Notes: generated by a model from the sequence alone, not told the origin. Shown: positions 15,400 through 24,739, numbered from the stretch's first letter. The stretch: 64,000 nt of DNA from Dinoroseobacter sp039192165 (GCA_039192165.1 JBCCXD010000006.1:253810-317809), one strand, 5' to 3'. Made by a program: numbers and translations.

Positions 15400-16383
15400 A
15401 TGCCAGACGGCGTTGCACACACACAATTCCCCAGGCTCAATCGCGCCTACAACAGGGCTTTCCAGCCGGAGCGATTGAGCCTCGGCCTCGTGGTTCCACT
15501 CGAGGCTTATCCAAACAGTCCAGCACCCACTATGGACCGGCATATCGAACGGGCAGAACTGGCCGACAGGCTTGGTTTTGCCGCGCTCTGGCTCAGAGAT
15601 GTGCCGTTTAACGTGCCGAGTTTTGGCGATACTGGCCAGATGTTCGATCCTTTTGTGTATCTCGGGGTATTGTCCGCAGTGACGCAAAACATCGGACTGG
15701 GCGTCGCAAGCATCATCCTGCCACTTCGCCATCCAGCGCATGTGGCCAAAGCGGCGACCTCTGCTGATCAGCTTTCGGGTGGGCGCGTTCTTCTTGGCGT
15801 CGCTTCAGGAGATCGGCCAGAAGAGTATCCGGCTCTGAATATGTCGTTCCAAGACCGGGGAAACCGCTTTCGTGAAAGCCTGAGCTACATCCGAAGTGTC
15901 GCGGGTGATTATCCAGAACATTCAAGTGCTTACGGAAGTATGGCTGGAAATATCGACATGCTCCCGAAACCTGTCGCGGAACGGCTTCCGGTCCTGATCA
16001 CCGGCGGCAGTCAGCAGAGCCCGGAATGGGTGGCGACACATGGCGACGGATGGATGACCTATCCGCGCGATGTGATGGCGCAGTCCCGTGTCGTTAAAGA
16101 CTACCGAGATCTTTCGACGGCTTCTGATGTCGGCGTCAAACCAGTGATGCAGTCTTTGTACATCGACCTCGTGGATGACCCTGACGCGGCGCCTTCGCCG
16201 ATACATCTGGGCTTTCGGTCCGGGATGAAGTTCCTGCGCTCCTATCTTCGTCAACTTGAGGACCTTGGTATCAACCACGTTGCCCTGAACCTCCGGTTCA
16301 ACGGCGCAGGTACCGAGGATACAATGAACCGCCTGGCAGATGATCTTCTGCCCGATTTTCCGACAAGAGGGCTGACCGCATGA
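15400..16383 (+). CDS. LLM-class (luciferase-like) oxidoreductase
   Basis: This 327-residue TIM-barrel flavin enzyme shows the LLM features 'RAELADRLGFAALWLRDVPF', 'AVTQNIGLGVASIILPLRHPAHVAKAATSADQLSGGRVLLGVASGDRPEEY' and 'LPVLITGGSQQSPEWVATHGDGWMTYP'. It belongs to the BA3436-like luciferase-type subgroup by overall look. Such enzymes use reduced FMN or F420 to oxidise small molecules; the substrate is unknown. Its stop codon overlaps the start of the SDR gene (ATGA, 16380-16383). Confidence 0.88.
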   Translation: MPDGVAHTQFPRLNRAYNRAFQPERLSLGLVVPLEAYPNSPAPTMDRHIERAELADRLGFAALWLRDVPFNVPSFGDTGQMFDPFVYLGVLSAVTQNIGLGVASIILPLRHPAHVAKAATSADQLSGGRVLLGVASGDRPEEYPALNMSFQDRGNRFRESLSYIRSVAGDYPEHSSAYGSMAGNIDMLPKPVAERLPVLITGGSQQSPEWVATHGDGWMTYPRDVMAQSRVVKDYRDLSTASDVGVKPVMQSLYIDLVDDPDAAPSPIHLGFRSGMKFLRSYLRQLEDLGINHVALNLRFNGAGTEDTMNRLADDLLPDFPTRGLTA

Positions 16384-17162
16384 CCAAAACCATTCTCGTA
16401 ACGGGCGCGACGGACGGTATTGGTCTGCTCACTGCGCAAAAGCTAGCGGCTCAGGGCCATGTGGTTCTGCTGCATGGCCGAAGCGCGGCAAAACTGGACG
16501 CGGCAAAACATGCAGTCGGCGGCACCTCTCAAACCTACAGGGCGGATTTGTCTTCTATTTCCGACACCCTGTCCTTTTCCGACGCGGTTGCGGCCGATCA
16601 CTCTCAGATTGATGTTCTGATCAACAATGCCGGTGTTCTGAAAACCGCCAGCCCGCGTCTGCCGAGCGGTCAGGATATCCGCTTCGTGGTGAACACCTTT
16701 GCCCCCTACGTCCTGACCAAAGCGCTTCTTCCGATCATCCCAAGCGATGGCCGTGTCATCAACCTATCCTCAGCGGCTCAAGCGCCGGTCAACGCGCAAG
16801 CCATGCGCGGTGGGATCACGATGTCAGACATGGATGCCTACGCGCAAAGTAAACTGGCGATTACAATCTGGTCGCAAGAGATGGCCAAAACCTTGCCTGA
16901 CGGCCCGGTTGTTATTGCGGTCAACCCAGGTTCTTTACTGGCCTCGAAAATGGTCAAAGAAGGGTTCGGCATTGAAGGAAGCGATCTTAGTATTGGTGCA
17001 GATATTCTTTGCCGTCTGGCGCTGGACGAAACGCATGCCAACGACACGGGAAAGTACTGGGATAACGATGCGGGACGTTTCACCGCACCACATGACGCCG
17101 CTTCCGATCCGCGCCAAATTCAAACCGTAATGGATGTACTGGGAGAGCTTCAAACGAGCTGA
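16380..17162 (+). CDS. Short-chain dehydrogenase/reductase
   Basis: This 260-residue SDR has the cofactor loop 'TGATDGIGLLTAQ' (residues 8-20), 'LINNAGVL' (about 80-87), a catalytic Ser in 'INLSSAAQ' and the 'YAQSK' Tyr-Lys pair (about 157-161). It resembles the retinol-dehydrogenase-like SDRs that act on hydrophobic carbonyls or alcohols. It is translationally coupled to the LLM oxidoreductase, so the two probably act on the same compound, with DUF1330 as a third member. Confidence 0.9.
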   Translation: MTKTILVTGATDGIGLLTAQKLAAQGHVVLLHGRSAAKLDAAKHAVGGTSQTYRADLSSISDTLSFSDAVAADHSQIDVLINNAGVLKTASPRLPSGQDIRFVVNTFAPYVLTKALLPIIPSDGRVINLSSAAQAPVNAQAMRGGITMSDMDAYAQSKLAITIWSQEMAKTLPDGPVVIAVNPGSLLASKMVKEGFGIEGSDLSIGADILCRLALDETHANDTGKYWDNDAGRFTAPHDAASDPRQIQTVMDVLGELQTS

Positions 17163-17195
17163 ACAAAGCTGTTTCTACAACTCAGGCGACGCGGC

Positions 17196-17213
17196 ACCTT
17201 AGTGACCTAAGGT
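17196..17213. terminator. Shared hairpin between convergent SDR and nuclease genes
   Basis: ACCTTAG (17196-17202) and CTAAGGT (17207-17213) form a 7-bp stem with a TGAC loop, followed on the plus strand by TT. The right arm overlaps the stop codon of the minus-strand gene. It could end either transcript, although the U-tract is short. Confidence 0.5.
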
Positions 17214-18019
17214 TTCTGCATCAGCTCAAGAAGCAAAGGACAGTGATCCGAAACCTCCGGATCATAGACCACTTCAAAATGCTTCACGGCCTGCTCCTGA
17301 TCGATCAGCATGTAGTCCGCAAAACGCCCCGGCTTTTTGTAAAGCGAGTTTCTGGTGCCGTCGAAACCTCGTCCTGTCACCAACTCCGACAACCCTGCGT
17401 TTTCGAGAAGCTTGAGCGTTTCACTGTCAGGTTCGACATTGAAGTCACCGCAGACGACTGTGACGTCCCCAGGCCGAGACACTTGCCGCGCAAGGTCGAG
17501 CAGTTTTTGCGCTTGCGCGGCACGCTCCGGCGTATCCATTTTTCCGTTCAAGTCGCGCAGCCCGTGCATGTGCGTCACGCTGACGGATCGGCCAGCGCGA
17601 TAATCATAAACACGAACCCCGTGTGCGCTGCGCGACCGCGGATGGTCTCCATACCCTACCGGCGAGAAATCCTTGTGCACAAACCCTTGCGCCTGTCCGA
17701 TAATCGGCAGTGATCGATGCACAAAAGTCGCCAGCCCCCATTGCGAGGGGATTGCCGCGTCATCATCCCAAAGGACACCCAGAGCGGCTGGGCAGAAAAT
17801 AGCGACATGCTCCGGCAAAGCAGCCGAGACGTCGCGGAAAAAATTCGCTCGCTGGTCGAGGACGTGGTCCCCATCCCTGTAGGTCAACCAGTCTTTTTGG
17901 GTCTCGGGACTGTGCACAACTTCCTGAAGGCACAGAATATCAGGTGAGCTGGTCTCCATGTAGGCAACACACTCTTGATGGAGCTTCCCACCCCAACCGT
18001 TCAGACACATGATTTGCAA
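17207..18019 (-). CDS. Endonuclease/exonuclease/phosphatase family protein
   Basis: This 270-residue protein has the DNase I-like fold. Catalytic landmarks are 'MCLNGWGG', 'LCLQEVV' (metal-binding Glu, about 33), 'VTHMHGLRD' (about 149), 'VVCGDFNVEPDS' (about 186-197) and the final 'VSDHCPLLLEL'. Substrate may be nucleic acid, phospholipid or phosphoinositide; motifs alone do not tell. No signal peptide is visible. It is last on the minus strand after xylA, with a 184-base gap, and may have its own promoter. Confidence 0.85.
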   Translation of the reverse strand: MQIMCLNGWGGKLHQECVAYMETSSPDILCLQEVVHSPETQKDWLTYRDGDHVLDQRANFFRDVSAALPEHVAIFCPAALGVLWDDDAAIPSQWGLATFVHRSLPIIGQAQGFVHKDFSPVGYGDHPRSRSAHGVRVYDYRAGRSVSVTHMHGLRDLNGKMDTPERAAQAQKLLDLARQVSRPGDVTVVCGDFNVEPDSETLKLLENAGLSELVTGRGFDGTRNSLYKKPGRFADYMLIDQEQAVKHFEVVYDPEVSDHCPLLLELMQKP

Positions 18020-18203
18020 TGAGCTTTCCCGAGCAATGCATTTTCACGCAATTTTCGCTTTATCGAAGAGTGCGTTCAAGTGGCCTTACAGCGACCTTTT
18101 TGGGAAAGCTCTTTTTTGCGCGCGAGCTCGGGTGGCAGGACAGAACAGGCCCAAGCCCAATGACCCGATTGATCGGCACTTGAAAGCGGATTGCGCACTC
18201 CGA

Positions 18204-19502
18204 TCACACGAAGCGGTTCACCAGGTTTTCGAGCCGTTCCTGTCCGCCAGAGCGGGGTGACGGAGAAAGGTTCTCAGCCGTTACTCGGTCAAAACAAGCC
18301 TGAAGCCCGCCTCGCAGCATATCTTTCGCCGGGTCTCCCGCCCAGTCGCCGTATCGCTTCGATCGGGCGTCTTCCAGTCTTCCGTCTTCGAGAAGCGCAG
18401 CCGCAGCTTTTAGTCCGCGCGCGCAGACATCCATCGCGCCCACATGCGCAGCTACCAGGTCTTCAGGATCAAGTGACTGCCGCCGCAGCTTGGCATCGAA
18501 ATTCGTGCCCCCGGTGGTGAATCCACCGGCCTTGAGAATCTCATAGTATGCGAGTGCAACCTCCGGCACGTTATTCGGGAACTGGTCGGTATCCCAACCA
18601 GACTGATAGTCATTTCTGTTCATATCAATCGAGCCGAAAACGCCCAGCGATGACGCGAGCGCGATCTCATGTTCGAACGAGTGGCCCGCGAGAATTGCGT
18701 GGCCCTGCTCGACATTCAGTTTCACCTCATGCTCCAGCCCAAAGTCTTTGAGAAACCCGTACACTGTCGCGACATCAAAATCATACTGATGCTTAGAGGG
18801 TTCTTGTGGCTTGGGTTCGACGAGGATTGTGCCTTCGAATCCGATCTTATGTTTGTACTCGACAACCATGTGCAGAAACCGTCCTGCGTTGTCGCGCTCT
18901 CGTTTTAGATCGGTGTTCAGGAGCGTTTCGTACCCCTCACGCCCGCCCCAGAGCACATAGTTTTCGCCTCCAAGTTTGTGGGTGGCATCAAGGCAGGTTT
19001 TCACTGTGGCGGCGGCGTAGGCAAAAACGTCCGGGTCCGGGTTGGTTGCTGCGCCCGACATATATCGTCTGTGTGTGAACAGATTGGCCGTTCCCCAAAG
19101 CAGCCTTGGGCCCGCTTGGCTCATCTTGTCACCAATGTAGTCGACGATGACTTCCAAATTGCGCGTAGTCTCCGCGAAATCCGCTCCTTCAGGCCGGATA
19201 TCCGCGTCATGGAAACAGAAATAGGGCTGTCCCAGAAGGTCAAAAAGCTCGAAGGCGACATCTGCTTTCATGCGGGCAAGGTCGATTGTATCTCCGAACC
19301 AAGGGCGTTCGAATGTCTGTCCGCCAAACGGGTCTCCGCCAGGCCAGGCAAAGCTATGCCACCACGCCACCGCGAAACGCAGGTGATCCTCCATGCGTTT
19401 GCCCAGCACGATTTCATCTGGATTGTAATGGCGATAGGACAGAGGGCCGCCGTCTTCGCCTTGAAACTCCACTTTTTCAATCCCGTCGAAAAAACTTGTC
19501 AT
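18204..19502 (-). CDS. xylA: Xylose isomerase
   Basis: This 432-residue protein is about the normal length of class II xylose isomerase. It converts D-xylose to D-xylulose (and often glucose to fructose) in the cytoplasm. Landmarks are 'YFCFHDADIRPEG' (catalytic His and Asp, about 100-107), 'YVLWGGREGYETLLNTD', 'TILVEPKPQEPSKHQYDFD' (metal-binding Glu and Lys, about 232-245) and 'GSIDMNRNDYQSGWDTDQFP'. AAGGAG lies directly upstream. Its ATG overlaps the stop of the 100-codon frame in front of it. It is the last metabolic gene of the sugar operon. Confidence 0.95.
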   Translation of the reverse strand: MTSFFDGIEKVEFQGEDGGPLSYRHYNPDEIVLGKRMEDHLRFAVAWWHSFAWPGGDPFGGQTFERPWFGDTIDLARMKADVAFELFDLLGQPYFCFHDADIRPEGADFAETTRNLEVIVDYIGDKMSQAGPRLLWGTANLFTHRRYMSGAATNPDPDVFAYAAATVKTCLDATHKLGGENYVLWGGREGYETLLNTDLKRERDNAGRFLHMVVEYKHKIGFEGTILVEPKPQEPSKHQYDFDVATVYGFLKDFGLEHEVKLNVEQGHAILAGHSFEHEIALASSLGVFGSIDMNRNDYQSGWDTDQFPNNVPEVALAYYEILKAGGFTTGGTNFDAKLRRQSLDPEDLVAAHVGAMDVCARGLKAAAALLEDGRLEDARSKRYGDWAGDPAKDMLRGGLQACFDRVTAENLSPSPRSGGQERLENLVNRFV

Positions 19503-19801
19503 GACAGCTCCTTAAGAGGACGGCAAAGCGACTGGAAGAAGTCGCTGGCCAATTGCAATTTCATGGACACCGATATGTCATGATGGGCCACGCCAAAGCG
19601 TGTGAGGCGTAGGACACGGCCAAAAGCGCAGCCGAGCGCTGCAATCCTTGCAGAGATCGAGACTTGCCGCGCTTGATGGAACCACCCTAGCGCGACGCGT
19701 GAATACCTCAGATCCGGGTTGCCAGAACCAAAGACCGATTTTTCCTTGTTGGTCGGAGGTTCGGCCACGTCTGAACAGGCAAGATCAAGCCCAACAAACA
19801 T
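19499..19801 (-). pseudogene. Possible xylB (xylulokinase) remnant
   Basis: A 100-codon frame begins with 'MFVGLDLACSDV', which resembles the start of xylulokinases ('M-x-G-[IL]-D-L-G-T-S'). After about 12 residues the resemblance ends and the rest looks unlike any kinase. It occupies the position where xylB commonly lies, just before xylA. Its start overlaps the stop of the Gfo/Idh gene (TGATG) and its stop overlaps the xylA ATG (ATGA), so translational coupling is kept through it. It may be a collapsed xylB, or simply a 300-base intergenic segment containing the xylA leader. Confidence 0.4.
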
Positions 19802-20967
19802 CAGTTGTCCAAGTTGACCCAGGCTGCGTTACGCGCAGAGGAGCGCACGCAGGCATCGACAAATCGCACACCTGCCAGACCATCAAGAACACCGGGATAG
19901 GTGACCGCATCAGACAACGGAACGCCCGCTTGATGCGCTGCTATAGCGTCTGCTGCTTCACTATAGATATTGGCAAAACCCTCCAGATAGCCCTCAGGAT
20001 GTCCTGGAGGCGTGCGTGACAACCTGTTTGCGGCCTCTCCAGCACCCGCGCCGCTTCTGGTAATCAAACGCTTTGGTTCTCCGAACGGGGTGTACCAAAG
20101 ATAATTCGGGTCTTCCTGCGCCCATTCGAGGCCTCCTTTGGTGCCATACACACGAAGCTTCAGCGCGTTCTCATTGCCCGGCGCAACTTGCGAGCACCAC
20201 AGCATCCCGCATGCGCCACCTTTGAAGCGCAGAAGGACATGGCCGTTATCATCGACCTGCCGCCCCGGCACAAAAGCCTGCAGGTCCGCTGCCAGAGCCT
20301 CCAACTCGAGCCCGGTTGTGAAAGCTGCAAGGTTCATGGCGTGTGTACCGATATCGCCCGTGGATCCCCCTGCGCCCGATTGTGCCGGATCGGTCCGCCA
20401 ATCGGCCTGCTTGAAATGCACCTCTTCTGTCAGCCAGTCCTGCACATACTCAACCTGCACGACACGGATTTCTCCCAACAGGCCCTTGGCAATCATCTCT
20501 TGCGCATGCCGGATCATCGGGTAGCCGGTGTAATTGTGCGTAAGGACAAACAGCGCGCCCGAGGCTTCGGCCGCTTTGACCATCTTTTTGGCGTCTGCAA
20601 GGGTTGAGGTGAGCGGCTTGTCGCAAATGACGTGGATCCCGCGTTTAAGAAACTCCCGCGCAACGGGAAAGTGCATATGGTTCGGCGTGACGATCGAAAC
20701 GGCCTCGATACCCGTTTTCAGACGCGCCTCGCGCTTGGCCATTGCGACGAAATCGCCGTACGCACGATCCGGCTGAACTCCAAGGTCAGCGGCGGAGGCG
20801 CGCGATTTCTCTGGCGTTGAGCTGAAAGCGCCAGCAACCAGGTCAAATCTGTCGTCTATACGGGATGCGATCCGGTGCACCGCTCCGATGAAAGCGTCCC
20901 GCCCACCACCGACCATGCCGAGCCTGATGCGTGGAGGTCGTTGTTCTGATGTTCCGTCTATTGGCAT
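19801..20967 (-). CDS. Gfo/Idh/MocA family oxidoreductase
   Basis: This 388-residue NAD(P)-dependent sugar or polyol dehydrogenase has a Rossmann loop 'GMVGGGRDAFIGAVH' (about 18-32). The family motif 'CDKPLTSTLADAKKMVKAAE' (about 115-134) contains the catalytic Lys, and 'DIGTHAMNLAAF' (about 208-219) supplies the conserved D-x-x-x-H. It lies 12 bases after the IolE-like isomerase in the ABC-transporter operon, so it probably oxidises the imported sugar or an isomerised product. Confidence 0.9.
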   Translation of the reverse strand: MPIDGTSEQRPPRIRLGMVGGGRDAFIGAVHRIASRIDDRFDLVAGAFSSTPEKSRASAADLGVQPDRAYGDFVAMAKREARLKTGIEAVSIVTPNHMHFPVAREFLKRGIHVICDKPLTSTLADAKKMVKAAEASGALFVLTHNYTGYPMIRHAQEMIAKGLLGEIRVVQVEYVQDWLTEEVHFKQADWRTDPAQSGAGGSTGDIGTHAMNLAAFTTGLELEALAADLQAFVPGRQVDDNGHVLLRFKGGACGMLWCSQVAPGNENALKLRVYGTKGGLEWAQEDPNYLWYTPFGEPKRLITRSGAGAGEAANRLSRTPPGHPEGYLEGFANIYSEAADAIAAHQAGVPLSDAVTYPGVLDGLAGVRFVDACVRSSARNAAWVNLDN

Positions 20968-20979
20968 CGATGCCCCTCC

Positions 20980-22032
20980 TCAAATGCCCAACATGCGCCG
21001 ATTGGCTTCGTCGTCAGTGCCGCCATCAGCAAAGTCGTCGAAGGCTTTTTCGGTCACGCGAATGATATGGTCGCGCACAAGCGCGGCCCCTTCGCGTGCG
21101 CCATCCTCAGGATGTTTCAAACAGCACTCCCATTCGACAACGGCCCAGCCGTCGAAATCGTTTGCTGCCATCTTTGAAAAGACCGCGCCAAAATCGACCT
21201 GGCCATCACCCAGAGAACGAAAGCGCCCTGCCCTGTCGACCCAGCTTTGATAACCTGAGTACACACCCTGACGGCCGGTCGGGTTAAACTCGGCGTCTTT
21301 GACGTGGAACATCTTGATCCGGTCTTTGTAGATGTCGATGTTGTCGAGATAATCGAGGCATTGAAGGATGTAGTGGCTTGGATCGTAGAGCATATTGCAG
21401 CGTGAATGCCCGTCGAGCCGCTCCAGAAACATCTCGAACGTGACACCGTCATGCAGATCTTCACCCGGATGGATCTCGTAGCATACGTTTACACCATGAT
21501 CTTCCGCATGGTCCAGGATCGGCCGCCAACGGGCCGCGAGCTCGTCGAACGCGGTTTCAACCAGCCCGGCCGGCCTTTGCGGCCACGGATAAACATAGGG
21601 CCACGCAAGCGCGCCGGAGAAGGTCACATGATCCTTTATCCCCAGGTTCTCTGACGCAGAGATGGCTTTTTTCACCTGATCCACGGCCCATTCCTGGCGC
21701 GCTTTCGGATTGCCGTGAACGCTGGGGTCAGCAAACCCGTCAAAGGCCGCGTCATAGGCTGGATGTACGGCAACCAGTTGTCCCTGCAGGTGGGTCGATA
21801 ACTCTGTTACCTCAACGCCGTTCTCACTGGCCTGGCCTTTAAACGCGTCGCAGTAGTCTTTGCTCTCCGAGGCGGTGGTCAGATCAAACAGACGTCCATC
21901 CCAACTTGGCACCTGCACCCCGGCGTAACCGCAATCTGCTGCCCATTTTGTTATTGAATCCCAAGAGTTAAAAGGCGCCTCATCTCCGGCGAACTGCGCC
22001 AAAAAAAGCGCCGGTCCTTTAATCGTTTTCAT
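20980..22032 (-). CDS. Sugar phosphate isomerase/epimerase (IolE-like TIM barrel)
   Basis: This 350-residue AP-endonuclease-2-type TIM barrel has metal-binding landmarks 'VCYEIHPGEDLHDG' (Glu, His), 'MLYDPSHYILQCLDYLDNI' (Asp, His), 'FHVKDAEF' (His, Asp) and 'WAVVEWECCL' (Glu). Relatives include inosose dehydratase IolE and keto-sugar epimerases. Together with the adjacent Gfo/Idh/MocA enzyme it forms a pair common in polyol and cyclitol catabolism. It lies 13 bases downstream of the LacI regulator. Confidence 0.88.
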   Translation of the reverse strand: MKTIKGPALFLAQFAGDEAPFNSWDSITKWAADCGYAGVQVPSWDGRLFDLTTASESKDYCDAFKGQASENGVEVTELSTHLQGQLVAVHPAYDAAFDGFADPSVHGNPKARQEWAVDQVKKAISASENLGIKDHVTFSGALAWPYVYPWPQRPAGLVETAFDELAARWRPILDHAEDHGVNVCYEIHPGEDLHDGVTFEMFLERLDGHSRCNMLYDPSHYILQCLDYLDNIDIYKDRIKMFHVKDAEFNPTGRQGVYSGYQSWVDRAGRFRSLGDGQVDFGAVFSKMAANDFDGWAVVEWECCLKHPEDGAREGAALVRDHIIRVTEKAFDDFADGGTDDEANRRMLGI

Positions 22033-22045
22033 AAGGTCTCCTCCC

Positions 22046-23110
22046 TTAAACCCATTTTTCTGCGGGCATATTCTCCAGCAAGTAGATATCTATGCGTATC
22101 CGCTCTTGCGTATCATCGAACGGCAGGCGGTCCGTGGTGGCGCGCAAAAGCCGAATGGCTGATCGCACGATGTGACCGGTATCCTGCGAGATGATCGCGT
22201 CAAAAACACCGCTGCGCAGGGCCGCCCGCGAACTGGCCGTCAGCTCATGCGCTATAACGACAAGATCGTTTTGTCCCTCTTTCTCTTCCAGGAAACTGAT
22301 CAAGCCCGGGTTGCCGGCTGCCGACGAGTAGACGCCCACCAGGTCAGGATACGCATCGAAGACATCGGGCAGCATCTTTCTGACAAGTTCGGGATCGTCG
22401 CGTCCTTCGACAGAGGCGACCACGTTTAGCTCAGGAAAGGAGTCTGCCATCACCGCATCGAAGCCTTTTCTGCGCTCAAGGTGGTCGCGCGCCAGCCTGG
22501 ATCCCGTGATCACCAGTACGCGGCCGGGCTTTTGCACAAAACGCCCCATGAGCTGGGCAGCCGTCCGACCGGCAGCAACGTTGTCGATGCCCACAAAGTG
22601 ATCGCGTTCTGAACTGGGCAGATCGGCGACCAGAGCGACAACCGCAATCCCGCGCGACCTTGCCCGCTTGACTGCGTCCCGAATGGCTGGTGTTTCCGGA
22701 CCAAAAACAGCGACGCCATCCGTGCGTCCCGCGTCCAGCCCGTCAAGGGTTTTGACAATGGCCTGGGGGTCAAATGGCGCCACCTTTACCTTGCTGACCA
22801 GGACCCTTTCGTGCAGGAGCTTCGCGCCTTGTTGGGCGACCTGCTCTTCCAACGCGGCCACAAACTCATTCTTCGAGTCAGGCAACACGAACAGTAATTC
22901 AAAGAAACGTCGCCGCGCTAAATTGGCGGCGGCTGCATCGCGCACGTATCCAAGTTCGGCGATCGCATTGTTTACCTTTTCGACCGTCACCTCGCGGACC
23001 CCCGGACGCGCATTCAACACGCGATCCACAGTTGCCAAGGACACGCCCGCAACGCGGGCAATGTCGTTGACCGTGGGTTTTGGTCCAGCCTTGGTGTCGT
23101 CCGTCGTCAA
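22046..23110 (-). CDS. LacI-family transcriptional regulator
   Basis: This 354-residue regulator has an N-terminal LacI HTH plus hinge helix ('TVNDIARVAGVSLATVDRVLNARPGVREVTVEKV', about 13-46). A sugar-binding domain with type I periplasmic-binding fold of the Peripla_BP_4 sort fills about 70-350. Unusually it lies inside the operon, between the kinase and the isomerase, and not at one end. The two identical-core palindromes before the substrate-binding protein gene (30384-30399 and 30414-30429), with the central CpG typical of LacI operators, are its probable binding sites. Confidence 0.92.
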   Translation of the reverse strand: MTTDDTKAGPKPTVNDIARVAGVSLATVDRVLNARPGVREVTVEKVNNAIAELGYVRDAAAANLARRRFFELLFVLPDSKNEFVAALEEQVAQQGAKLLHERVLVSKVKVAPFDPQAIVKTLDGLDAGRTDGVAVFGPETPAIRDAVKRARSRGIAVVALVADLPSSERDHFVGIDNVAAGRTAAQLMGRFVQKPGRVLVITGSRLARDHLERRKGFDAVMADSFPELNVVASVEGRDDPELVRKMLPDVFDAYPDLVGVYSSAAGNPGLISFLEEKEGQNDLVVIAHELTASSRAALRSGVFDAIISQDTGHIVRSAIRLLRATTDRLPFDDTQERIRIDIYLLENMPAEKWV

Positions 23111-23116
23111 TCTTTG

Positions 23117-24739
23117 CTACCCTTCAAGTGACCGGGCAAGACCTTCAAAAACAAGGGCAACGGCTTCGGCGCCTGGGTCGTTATGCCCCTTCAGATTGTC
23201 CGCCGGAACATACGCAGCACGTCCGGCTTTGGCCTTATGAATCGATGCTGTTCGGTTCGCGCCAGACCGGGCCGCCGTGGCCGCAGCCGCCAATCCTCCC
23301 TTCAGGGCCTCGAGCGCGGGATCAAGCGCATCGATCATGGTGCGATCCCCTACGCTTGCCCCACCGACATCACTCACCCTGCGCAGCCCGGCCAACAAAG
23401 CTTGCTCCACAGGGGCACCGTTCGCACAAGCATCACCTGCGGCGTTAAAGTAGATCGCCAGAATGACCCCAGATGAGCCACCCATCGTCTGGCTCAACTC
23501 ATTGCCCAGCGCCGGAAAAAGCTGGGTCAAATCAGCGAGTGGAAGCTTATCGAGACGCGCATTTAATGCGTGAGCGGCGGTCGCTAAGGTGCTGCCCGTG
23601 TCCCCGTCGCCCGACTTGGCATCAAGCTCGTTCAACGCGCCTTCTGCTTCAATCAGAAGATTTGCGACGTGTCGGATGGTTGCTTCTGTTCTCGAATTCG
23701 CAGACGCAATGGGCTCAATCGGCGAGAGTCCATCCGGCAAAGGCTCGACGCGCGGTGCACTGATCTCTTTTGTCCCGGGCCAGGCAACCATAGGAACAGG
23801 GGCCAGAAGCGCATCGAGTTCAACATCGTTTACCGGTAAGACAGAAACCGAAAACCCGTGCATGTCGAGCGAGGTCATCATGGGAGCCGGGCCAATGACA
23901 TGCGTTGCGATTGCAGCCTCGGCAAGGCTGTTACAAAGCACCGACATTTCTAGGGGCGTTGTGGACCCCAGATTGTTCATCAGGGCGACCCTCGGGCCGT
24001 CGCCAAGATGTGGCCGTAGCTTACTGAGCACGACGTCCATGGCTTCAGCCGCCCCTGAAAAGTCGACTTGTTCAACGCCCGGTTCCCCATGAATCCCCAG
24101 ACCAAGCTCGGCCTTTCCTTTCGGAATTCGACTCTCCTTGGGGGATCCCGGAATGGTACAAGTGTCCAGGCTTTTGCCGATTGAAGCGACATTCCGGATC
24201 ACGCGGCGCGCGGCGTCTGCAATTTCGTCCAGCGGTTTCCCGGCTTCCGCCAGAGCGCCTGCAATCTTGTGTACAAACAGGGTTCCTGCGACACCGCGCG
24301 GCTGCGGAAGATCCGGCAGCGCAACATCGTCATCTACCACGACCATCTCAACATTTCGGCCCAGGGCACGAGCACGTTCCGCTGCCAGCCCGAAATTCAG
24401 CCGATCACCGGTGTAGTTTTTTACAATAAGCAAACAACCGGCCTCGCCGGTCACAGCCAGTATCCCAGCCAGAACTGCTTCCACCGAAGGAGACGCAAAG
24501 ACCTCTCCGCAGATTGCAGCCGTTAACATGCCGGGGCCCACAAAGCCTGCATGCGCGGGTTCGTGCCCCGACCCCCCGCCTGAGATCAGCGCGACCCGCG
24601 ACATATCCCAATCGGATCGGTACACCACTTTGATGTGAGGATACCCATCCAAACGGGCCAGCGCCCCTCCTGAACAGGCCAGAAGCCCATCGATTGCCTC
24701 TTTTACGAGGTCCTCTTTCGCGTTCACAAATTGAACCAA
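23117..24739 (-). CDS. Dihydroxyacetone-kinase family protein (DhaK-DhaL fusion)
   Basis: This 540-residue ATP-dependent kinase joins a DhaK domain (about 1-330) to a DhaL domain (about 345-540). DhaK landmarks are 'SGGGSGHEPAHAGFVG', 'IVKNYTGDRLNF' and 'GLGIHGEPGV', whose His forms the covalent bond with the carbonyl substrate in known enzymes. DhaL carries the ATP-site motif 'DAKSGDGDTGSTLA' and 'MGGSSGVI'. In operons like this, DAK-family proteins can phosphorylate keto-sugars such as erythrulose as well as dihydroxyacetone (family knowledge). The true substrate is not determined here. Confidence 0.9.
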   Translation of the reverse strand: MVQFVNAKEDLVKEAIDGLLACSGGALARLDGYPHIKVVYRSDWDMSRVALISGGGSGHEPAHAGFVGPGMLTAAICGEVFASPSVEAVLAGILAVTGEAGCLLIVKNYTGDRLNFGLAAERARALGRNVEMVVVDDDVALPDLPQPRGVAGTLFVHKIAGALAEAGKPLDEIADAARRVIRNVASIGKSLDTCTIPGSPKESRIPKGKAELGLGIHGEPGVEQVDFSGAAEAMDVVLSKLRPHLGDGPRVALMNNLGSTTPLEMSVLCNSLAEAAIATHVIGPAPMMTSLDMHGFSVSVLPVNDVELDALLAPVPMVAWPGTKEISAPRVEPLPDGLSPIEPIASANSRTEATIRHVANLLIEAEGALNELDAKSGDGDTGSTLATAAHALNARLDKLPLADLTQLFPALGNELSQTMGGSSGVILAIYFNAAGDACANGAPVEQALLAGLRRVSDVGGASVGDRTMIDALDPALEALKGGLAAAATAARSGANRTASIHKAKAGRAAYVPADNLKGHNDPGAEAVALVFEGLARSLEG

